A DNA stretch of 7,352 nucleotides, taken from contig JAITIH010000248.1 of NCBI GenBank assembly GCA_031279525.1, positions 1 through 7,352 on the forward strand, written 5' to 3'. This document shows, in pieces, positions 1 through 4,658 of this stretch. Source of the DNA: Deltaproteobacteria bacterium (GTDB lineage: Bacteria; Desulfobacterota; Desulfarculia; Adiutricales; Adiutricaceae). The notes under the pieces are model-generated. The model saw only the letters and a program-made list of their open reading frames with translations. It was not told the origin of the DNA and searched no databases. Both the position numbers and the translations under genes were made by a program. Each line of letters opens with the position of its first letter. Position 1 is the first letter of the stretch.

Positions 1-51
1 GTCTTTATCTGGGGCTTGGGAGCCTTAGGCCCGGCCATCGTCCATATGTAG
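1..51 (+). CDS. 3' end of an upstream gene (partial), hydrophobic C-terminus
   Basis: The first reading frame is open from base 1 to a TAG at 49-51 and reads VFIWGLGALGPAIVHM. This short tail is hydrophobic and rich in Gly and Ala, as expected for the last part of a membrane protein. The 5' part lies outside the window, so no family can be named. It runs in the same direction as the binding-protein gene that follows 131 bases later, so the two could be co-transcribed, possibly as an ABC permease and its binding protein, but nothing in 16 residues proves this. Sixteen open codons can occur by chance, so the call is tentative. Confidence 0.35.
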   Translation, partial: VFIWGLGALGPAIVHM

Positions 52-129
52 CCGCCCGCGGCGGCTCGCCTTAGGGCTTATTAGGTAAGTTCGCCCTAGG
101 GCTCGCCCGCGCCTAAAAGCGGCTGGCTC

Positions 130-179
130 GCGGACCTTTGGCCCGCGGGGTTAGTCCTTATTGGCGCCCAAAGGTCCGC
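130..179 (+). promoter_or_regulatory. Hairpin enclosing the ribosome binding site of the substrate-binding protein gene
   Basis: GCGGACCTTTGG at 130-141 is the exact reverse complement of CCAAAGGTCCGC at 168-179, giving a perfect 12-bp stem with a 26-base loop (142-167). The AAGG at 171-174, the only good Shine-Dalgarno-like match for the ATG at 183, is inside the right arm. In mRNA the stem would hide the ribosome binding site. This could mean translational control by another factor, or simply low basal translation. The structure is read directly from the sequence; the regulatory role is inferred. Confidence 0.5.
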
Positions 180-182
180 CTC

Positions 183-1745
183 ATGCCTAAGCGAGTGGCT
201 TTTTGGTCGTTGGCCGCGGTCGCGGCCCTTTGTTGCCTGGCCGCCTGGCCGGCGCTAGCCGACTCCTTGAGGCTGGTCTACCCGGCCGCCCCAACGTCCC
301 TGGACCCCCACCATTGGCCTAGAGACCCGGCGGCCGAGCCCGTCGTCATGACGGCCTACGGCCGGCTAGTGGGCCTTAAAGATGGCCTGGGCCAGTTGGA
401 CACGTCCGAGTCTTTAGCCTACACCATCCGGGTCTCCGACGACGACTTGACCTACACGGTTAGGTTAAGGGAGGGGCTGACTTTTACCGACGGCCGGCCA
501 GTCGACTCTAAGGCGGCCCTCTTCACCTTCGACCGCCTCATGGCCTCGGAGGCGGGGAGAAGCCTCTTTCCCCACCTCCGCGGCTTTACGATTATCGGCG
601 ACTACACCTTTAGCCTAGCCCTAAGCCAGCCCTGGCCGCCCTTCATGGCCTCCTTGGCCCTTCCCCAGGCCTCCTTGATTAGCCCAGGCTTGGGCGATAG
701 GCCGGAGGGCTTTTTAAACGACCATACCTTAGGCTCAGGCCGCTTCATGGTCGAGGCCGCGAGCCCCACGGCCTTAAGCTTGGTCTTGCGACCGGACCTA
801 CCCAGCCGGCCGAAGCTGGATAGGGTGGAGTTTTACTACGCCGCCGACCCTACGGAACGGTTAGCCTTATTCCTGGAAAAAGAGGCCCACTTGGCCGTAG
901 AGCCCCCGGCCATGGGTCTGCCCGCGGATCGGGCCCTTTTGGAGCTCCCCACCTGGGAGACGCGTTTTTTGGCCTTTAACGTCAAAAGCCCTTATCTTGC
1001 CATTTTGGGGGTCAGGGAAGCCCTGGCCATTTTGGCCAAAGAGGCCTTTAGCCAGGCCAAGTTTAAGCCAAAAGGGTATTTTCCGGCCGGGCTGTTCGGC
1101 GGGCCCTCGCCCCCGGGGCCGGCCGGCGGCCTGGCCCGGGCCAAGGAGCTTCTATTGGCCATTGGGTCGCCGAAAACTCCCTTAACCTTGGCTTACCCTG
1201 GCGACGAACCCGCGGCCCAGGTCGACGCGGAAACGCTAGGGGCCGCCTTCCACGCCCATAACGTCCCGGTCAACCTTCTGCCCCTAAGGGGCCAGCCCGG
1301 CCGGGCCGTGGCCGAGGCCGGCGACTACGACTTCTGGCTGGGCTCCCGGACCCCGCAAATCCCGTCCCCGGAGATGTGGCTGGGCCAGTTTTTGGAGTCC
1401 ACGGCGGCCGGGCGGGGGAATCCGGCCTATTTTAGCGACCGAGAGGCCGACGAGACGATAAGAGGATTTCGGGCCTCTTTGCCCCGGGATCAAAGGGAGC
1501 GGAAGGTCGGGGAGTTGGACGCCCTGGCCGAGAAGGCGGCCCCTTACGTTTTTCTGTATCAAAAGCCCAAGCGGTTTTTAGCCGATCAAAGGCTAGCCAA
1601 CCAAAAGACTCACCCCATGTGGCCGGAGGTCTGGCCAATCCAGAGCGTTAATCTTAACCCCTTTAAGGGCCCCCAGCCGAAAGCCCCGGCCCCGCCGACC
1701 CCGGTCCGGGAATTCGACGAGCTGGTGGCCGAGCCTTGGGAGTAA
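183..1745 (+). CDS. ABC transporter substrate-binding protein, family 5 (peptide/nickel type)
   Basis: This encodes a 520-residue exported protein expected to capture a peptide, nickel chelate or similar ligand in the periplasm and deliver it to an ABC importer. The ATG at 183 is chosen over an in-frame TTG at 138. It opens a clean Sec signal peptide (M1, K3/R4, hydrophobic 5-25, likely cut after ALA at 24-26) and has AAGG eight bases upstream. No lipobox is seen, although C17 and C18 lie in the hydrophobic core. Family hallmarks include SDDDLTYTVRLREG at 85-98 followed by FTDGRP and an FTFDR segment. Later come a GSGRF turn, a GNPAYFSDREADETIRG segment matching the usual 'YS.pe.D.l' region, and a late APYVFLYQ motif. 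The C-terminus is Pro-rich (PKAPAPPTP). Length is normal for OppA/DppA relatives. No permease or ATPase gene follows, so the ligand cannot be assigned and its partners lie elsewhere or upstream. Confidence 0.88.
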   Translation: MPKRVAFWSLAAVAALCCLAAWPALADSLRLVYPAAPTSLDPHHWPRDPAAEPVVMTAYGRLVGLKDGLGQLDTSESLAYTIRVSDDDLTYTVRLREGLTFTDGRPVDSKAALFTFDRLMASEAGRSLFPHLRGFTIIGDYTFSLALSQPWPPFMASLALPQASLISPGLGDRPEGFLNDHTLGSGRFMVEAASPTALSLVLRPDLPSRPKLDRVEFYYAADPTERLALFLEKEAHLAVEPPAMGLPADRALLELPTWETRFLAFNVKSPYLAILGVREALAILAKEAFSQAKFKPKGYFPAGLFGGPSPPGPAGGLARAKELLLAIGSPKTPLTLAYPGDEPAAQVDAETLGAAFHAHNVPVNLLPLRGQPGRAVAEAGDYDFWLGSRTPQIPSPEMWLGQFLESTAAGRGNPAYFSDREADETIRGFRASLPRDQRERKVGELDALAEKAAPYVFLYQKPKRFLADQRLANQKTHPMWPEVWPIQSVNLNPFKGPQPKAPAPPTPVREFDELVAEPWE

Positions 1746-1749
1746 GCGG

Positions 1750-1785
1750 GGCTTAGTGGCCCTTTTTGGGATAAAGGCCTAAGCC
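1750..1785 (+). terminator. Possible hairpin just after the substrate-binding protein gene
   Basis: GGCTTA (1750-1755) can pair with TAAGCC (1780-1785). GGCC (1758-1761) can pair with GGCC (1776-1779), and TTT with AAA inside, leaving small bulges. The hairpin begins five bases after the stop codon, a usual place for a 3'-end structure. No run of T follows, so it is not a textbook intrinsic terminator and may only stabilise the transcript end. Confidence 0.25.
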
Positions 1786-1832
1786 GAGCCTAATGGGCCT
1801 AAAGACCTTTTGGAACGGGGGAGTTTGGGCCT

Positions 1833-2012
1833 AAGGCCAAAACCTTTGGAAATGGGCGAGCGTCGGGAAGATGGGGCTTAAGGCGCGCATAAGGCCAAAA
1901 AGCCATTTTTGGAATTGGCGAGCGTCGGGAAGAGGGGGCTTAGGGCGCGCATAAGGCCAAAAGGCTCTTTGGAAAGGGGCGAGCGTCGGGAGAGGGCGTT
2001 TAAGGCGCGCGT
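1833..2012. repeat. Three tandem copies of an about 60-bp GC-rich repeat
   Basis: Three consecutive units begin with AAGGCCAAAA at 1833, 1891 and 1953 (unit lengths 58, 62 and about 60). Each has CTTTGGAA or TTTTGGAA in the middle, then GCGAGCGTCGGG (1856, 1918 and 1979), and ends near AAGGCGCGC or AGGGCGCGC. A degenerate earlier unit may cover about 1796-1832 (GGCCTAAAGACCTTTTGGAA). The copies differ by substitutions and small indels and lack unique spacers, so this is not a CRISPR array. No ORF uses the repeat convincingly. The region sits between a gene end and a promoter region, and no function is evident. Confidence 0.75.
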
Positions 2013-2029
2013 TTAAGCGCGCGCCTTAA
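2000..2029. terminator. Strong GC hairpin closing the tandem repeat, possible transcription end
   Basis: TTAAGGCGCGCG at 2000-2011 and CGCGCGCCTTAA at 2018-2029 are perfect reverse complements, giving a 12-bp stem with a 6-base loop. The left arm is the tail of the third tandem repeat unit, while the right arm is unique. It lies exactly where GC-rich sequence turns AT-rich. There is no T tract on either strand directly after it, so Rho-independent termination is plausible but not proven. Confidence 0.4.
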
Positions 2030-2188
2030 GAAGCATTTAATAGTTACTGGTCAATAGTAATTTATATTTAACGATAGGCTGTATTTATTTAATTATTTTA
2101 TCTAAAAATGAATGGCATTATATGGTACGTAAAGAACGATGTTTTAGCCGTTTAACCTTTGTAAATATGGTATAAAGATTAGATTAAA

Positions 2189-2216
2189 TTGCCTAAAAGA
2201 TTCTTAAAGCTATATA
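2189..2216 (+). promoter_or_regulatory. Candidate sigma-70 promoter for the nitroreductase gene
   Basis: TTGCCT at 2189-2194 and TATATA at 2211-2216 are separated by 16 bases in an AT-rich context. Transcription would start near 2223 and give a leader of about 135 bases. Other -10-like words such as TATAAA at 2171 occur nearby without a good -35, so in such AT-rich DNA the choice is uncertain. Confidence 0.3.
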
Positions 2217-2246
2217 TAGTGGTTTAAAGAATTAATTAAGCGATGA

Positions 2247-2288
2247 TTGGCCACTTTAAGATTTTATTAGTCGCTATTTAGCGGCCAA
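2247..2288 (+). promoter_or_regulatory. Small inverted repeats in the nitroreductase leader
   Basis: TTGGCC (2247-2252) can pair with GGCCAA (2283-2288), enclosing CGCTA (2272-2276) and TAGCG (2279-2283) with a two-base loop; the two right arms share one base. In RNA these could be alternative folds, and in DNA they could be operator half sites. The arms are short, so this is weak evidence. Confidence 0.2.
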
Positions 2289-2358
2289 AAGGCTAAAGCA
2301 AAACGGCTCTTAGTAGACCGCCATTCGTTAACTTTACCAGCTTGCAAAGGAGAAAGCC

Positions 2359-2922
2359 ATGAACGAGGTTTTAAAGGCATTAAAGGAAAGGCGCAGCGTC
2401 CGCGATTTTACCGACGAGGACGTGAGCGAGGAGGATCTGAAAACCATTCTAGAAACCGCCGCTTACGCGCCCACGGCCAGAAACAGCCAGGCTTGGCACG
2501 CCACGGCGGTCCGGGGCTTGGACAAGATCGCCGTCTTAAACGAGGCCGTCAAAAAGGCCAACCAGAAGCCGGGCTACGAGCGTTACAAGGAACTGGCGGC
2601 CACGGCCAGCTATTCCATTAACTTTCGGCAAGCCCCAGTCTTTATCCTGGTGGGGGTCGACCGCGAAAAGTCGGTCTGCCAGTCCGAAGACGGGGCCCTA
2701 GTCATCGGCTACATCCTCCTGGCCGCCCACTCCTTGGGCCTAGGGGCCTGCTGGATTAACCAGCTGGGCGTAATCACCGACGAGCCGGAGTTTCGAGAGA
2801 GCTTAAACGGCTTAGGCTTTCCGCCAAGCCACCGGATAATCGGCTGCGTGGCCTTAGGCCACCGGAAGAAATTGCCACCCGTCCCGACTCGCCGCCTGGA
2901 TCATTACAATATCGTGGCCTAA
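2359..2922 (+). CDS. Nitroreductase family flavoprotein (FMN-dependent oxidoreductase)
   Basis: This is a 187-residue single-domain protein of the usual size for compact nitroreductases, which bind FMN, act as homodimers in the cytoplasm and use NAD(P)H to reduce nitro compounds, quinones or related acceptors. The start is well fixed by AAAGGAG at 2346-2352, six bases before ATG. FMN-binding hallmarks are ERRSVRDF at 10-17 and APTARNSQAW at 37-46. The central dimer helix is EDGALVIGYILLAAHSLGLG at 110-129, followed by ACWINQ at 130-135. The C-terminal IIGCVALGH at 160-168 is also typical. The gene stands alone between two long noncoding regions. The physiological substrate cannot be told from sequence; relatives with a CWIN motif are common in anaerobes. 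Nothing appears truncated or mutated. Confidence 0.9.
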   Translation: MNEVLKALKERRSVRDFTDEDVSEEDLKTILETAAYAPTARNSQAWHATAVRGLDKIAVLNEAVKKANQKPGYERYKELAATASYSINFRQAPVFILVGVDREKSVCQSEDGALVIGYILLAAHSLGLGACWINQLGVITDEPEFRESLNGLGFPPSHRIIGCVALGHRKKLPPVPTRRLDHYNIVA

Positions 2923-2938
2923 ATCGTAAAGGCCGGTT

Positions 2939-3000
2939 GGCCAAAAGCGGCGAGGACGACCCTTAGCCTAAGGCCGGCGGGGCTCTGGCCGCTTTTGGCC
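2939..3000. repeat. Perfect 13-bp inverted repeat after the nitroreductase gene
   Basis: GGCCAAAAGCGGC at 2939-2951 is the exact reverse complement of GCCGCTTTTGGCC at 2988-3000, with 36 bases between. The loop holds its own small hairpin, CCTTAG (2961-2966) with CTAAGG (2968-2973). It begins 17 bases after the stop codon, so it may protect or end the nitroreductase transcript. It lacks a following T tract apart from the T-rich repeats downstream. Confidence 0.55.
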
Positions 3001-3049
3001 GAGCCAGTTTTTGGTCGGGCCAGCTTTTGGCCGGGCCAGTTTTTTGGCC
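2985..3049. repeat. Four tandem copies of a 16-bp GGCCAG-TTTTGGCC repeat
   Basis: Units lie at 2985-3000, 3001-3016, 3017-3032 and 3033-3049 (the last with one extra T). The consensus is close to GGGCCAGYTTTTGGCC. Several units can fold on themselves because GGCCA pairs with TGGCC. The first copy overlaps the right arm of the 13-bp inverted repeat, so the tandem array may have grown from that arm. No protein-coding use is evident. Confidence 0.65.
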
Positions 3050-3136
3050 GAACGCGAGCCCCGTTGGCCTAAAACCTTAAAGGCGCCTTTTCTCGCCAAG
3101 GCCAAACCAGAAGATCTTAAAGATCCTGGTAAGCTT

Positions 3137-3180
3137 ACGGAAGGCTCTGGCCGCAAGGTTTAGGGCCCAAAGCCTTCCGT
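3137..3180. repeat. Perfect 10-bp inverted repeat
   Basis: ACGGAAGGCT at 3137-3146 and AGCCTTCCGT at 3171-3180 are exact reverse complements separated by 24 bases. It lies between the nitroreductase and serS, upstream of the serS promoter, and has no T tract after it. Its role is unknown. Confidence 0.5.
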
Positions 3181-3193
3181 CGGCCTTAAGACC

Positions 3194-3225
3194 TTTTTAG
3201 GCGAAGGCGAGCCTTCGCCTAAAAA
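3194..3225. repeat. Perfect 15-bp palindrome with a T tract before and an A tract after
   Basis: TTTTTAGGCGAAGGC (3194-3208) and GCCTTCGCCTAAAAA (3211-3225) pair perfectly around a 2-base centre. The order T tract, GC stem, A tract is the opposite of an intrinsic terminator on both strands, so termination is not the obvious role. A second hairpin, GCGGCC-CTC-GGCCGC, follows directly at 3226-3240. The pair lies about 80 bases upstream of the serS promoter and could be a protein-binding or transcript-stabilising site. Confidence 0.6.
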
Positions 3226-3303
3226 GCGGCCCTCGGCCGCAAGGGGTCAAAAAAGGCCTTTGATCGCGTGGGTCGCGCCTAAGCGTCGGATTGGATCCGT
3301 GAT

Positions 3304-3344
3304 AAAAAAATTAGCTATGGCAATAAAAAAAAAGCTGATATAGT
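3304..3344 (+). promoter_or_regulatory. Promoter of the serS transcription unit (extended -10)
   Basis: TATAGT at 3339-3344 is a 5-of-6 match to the -10 consensus and is preceded by TGA (3336-3338), giving an extended -10 element. ATGGCA at 3317-3322 serves as a moderate -35 with a 16-base spacer. A run of seven A at 3304-3310 lies just upstream of the -35, like an UP element, and a run of nine A at 3325-3333 fills the spacer. Transcription would begin near 3351, leaving a short leader of about 30 bases. This is too short for a T-box riboswitch, and no T-box core sequence was seen upstream. Confidence 0.5.
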
Positions 3345-3380
3345 GTTAATCAATTAGAGAATATTGGAGCTCTCAAGTTT

Positions 3381-4658
3381 ATGTTGGATTTACGGTTCGT
3401 CAGAGATAGGCTGGATTTAGTCGAGGCTGCCTTAAAAAACCGAGGCTTAGACGCGGGGGTCATAGCCCGTTTCGAGGGGCTGGACCAGGAAAGAAGAAGC
3501 CTTCTTAAGGAAATAGAGGAGCGAAAAGCCGAAAGAAATCGGGCCAACGACCAGATTAGCTTAAGGAAAAAAGAAAAAACCCCGGCCGACGACCTGATTG
3601 ACGCGGTCCGCGAGGTCTCCGCCTGGATTAAGGCGGCCGAGCCGCGCTTAAACGAAGTCGAGGCCTTAGAGCGCGAGCTTCTGGCCGCCATCCCCAATCT
3701 CCCCGACGAGTCGGTTCCGGTGGGCGACGAGACGGCTAACCTTGAGGTTCGGCGGGTCGGCCAGATCCCTAACTTCGGCTTTGCCCCTCAAAACCACTGG
3801 GAGCTCGGCGAGTCCTTGGGGGTCCTGGATTTTCCCCGGGCCGTCAAAATTTCCGGCAGCCGCTTCGCGGTCCTGACCGGCCCCGGGGCCGCCCTGACCC
3901 GGGCCCTCATTAACTTCATGGTCGAGCTACATGTAAAGGAGCATGGCTACTTGGAGGTCTGGCCGCCCGCTTTAATCAACTCCCAGTCCCTTTACGCCAC
4001 CGGCCAGTTGCCTAAGTTCGCGGAGGAGAGCTTTAAGGTCGAGGGCCGCGACCTGTGGCTGTCGCCCACCGCCGAGGTCCCCTTAACCAACCTCTTAAGG
4101 GACGAGATTCTGGCCGACGAGGACTTGCCCATCTCATACGTCGCCTACGCCCCTTGCTTCCGGGCTGAGGCCGGAGCGGCCGGCCGCGACACCCGGGGCC
4201 TAATTCGCATGCATCAGTTCGATAAGGTCGAGCTGGTCAAGTTCACTCGGCCCGAGGACTCCTTCGCCGCCCTAGAGGCCTTGACCGGCCACGCCGAGGA
4301 GGTCCTTAAGCGCTTAGAGCTCCCCTACCGGACGGTCCTTCTGTCCACCGGGGACATGGGGTTCTCCTCGGCCAAGACCTACGACCTAGAGGTTTGGCTG
4401 CCCGGGCCCGGGGTTTACCGGGAGATCTCCTCTTGCTCTTGCTTTACCGACTTTCAGGCCCGCCGGGCCGGGATCCGCTTCAAAAGGCGTAAAGGAGGCA
4501 AGACCGAGTTCGTCCACACCTTAAACGGCTCCGGCCTGGCCGTGGGCCGGACTTTGGCCGCCATCCTCGAAAACTACCAAAGGGAGGACGGCTCGATAGA
4601 AATCCCTAAAGCCCTCCGGCCGGGCTTAGGCGGGCTAGAGGCCATTAAGCGGCCATGA
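3381..4658 (+). CDS. serS: Seryl-tRNA synthetase
   Basis: This 425-residue cytoplasmic class II synthetase charges tRNA-Ser (and tRNA-Sec if present) with serine using ATP. Residues about 1-110 form the tRNA-binding arm, with charged helical sequence of coiled-coil type. The catalytic domain follows. TAEVPLT at 230-236 contributes to serine binding. Motif 2 is CFRAEAG at 259-265, running on into GRDTRGLIRMHQFDKVE. YREISSCSCFTDFQARR lies around 346-362, with E348 a likely ATP/metal ligand. Motif 3 is NGSGLAVGRT at 382-391, with R390 the conserved arginine. Length is normal and all motifs are intact. The start is supported by GGAG at 3366-3369, eleven bases upstream, and by the usual MLDLRFVR N-terminus. 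C354 stands where many bacterial enzymes have Asn (CSN). The gene is first in a unit with the transpeptidase, whose ATG overlaps its TGA. Confidence 0.97.
   Translation: MLDLRFVRDRLDLVEAALKNRGLDAGVIARFEGLDQERRSLLKEIEERKAERNRANDQISLRKKEKTPADDLIDAVREVSAWIKAAEPRLNEVEALERELLAAIPNLPDESVPVGDETANLEVRRVGQIPNFGFAPQNHWELGESLGVLDFPRAVKISGSRFAVLTGPGAALTRALINFMVELHVKEHGYLEVWPPALINSQSLYATGQLPKFAEESFKVEGRDLWLSPTAEVPLTNLLRDEILADEDLPISYVAYAPCFRAEAGAAGRDTRGLIRMHQFDKVELVKFTRPEDSFAALEALTGHAEEVLKRLELPYRTVLLSTGDMGFSSAKTYDLEVWLPGPGVYREISSCSCFTDFQARRAGIRFKRRKGGKTEFVHTLNGSGLAVGRTLAAILENYQREDGSIEIPKALRPGLGGLEAIKRP

Larger units (their letters stand above)
2031..2340. other. AT-rich noncoding block upstream of the nitroreductase gene
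   Basis: A hand count gives 61 G or C in 240 bases for 2041-2280, about 25%, against the GC-rich repeats and genes on either side. Only tiny ATG-started frames (6 to 17 codons) were found on the + strand, none with a good ribosome binding site. The block holds the candidate promoter and leader hairpins described separately. It could be an extended promoter and regulatory region, a nucleoid-protein binding region, or the remnant of inserted DNA. No transposase remnant or target-site duplication was noticed. Confidence 0.6.

Noticed and set aside
138..182. TTG start giving a 15-residue longer substrate-binding protein
   Set aside because: It would place a polar, Arg-rich stretch before an otherwise perfect signal peptide, it has no ribosome binding site, and it lies in the hairpin left arm. 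ATG at 183 fits better.
1833..2012. CRISPR-like array
   Set aside because: The units are contiguous and diverged over their whole length, with no unique spacers and no cas genes.
2108..2155. Small ORFs in the AT-rich block (12-17 codons)
   Set aside because: They are very short, lack Shine-Dalgarno sequences and overlap one another in different frames.
2968..3156. 62-residue minus-strand ORF over the repeats
   Set aside because: Its sequence is a translation of the 16-bp tandem repeat and palindromes (KPARPKAG type), with no ribosome binding site or recognisable fold.
2923..3380. T-box riboswitch controlling serS
   Set aside because: No T-box core sequence or specifier stem was found, and the best promoter leaves a leader of only about 30 bases.
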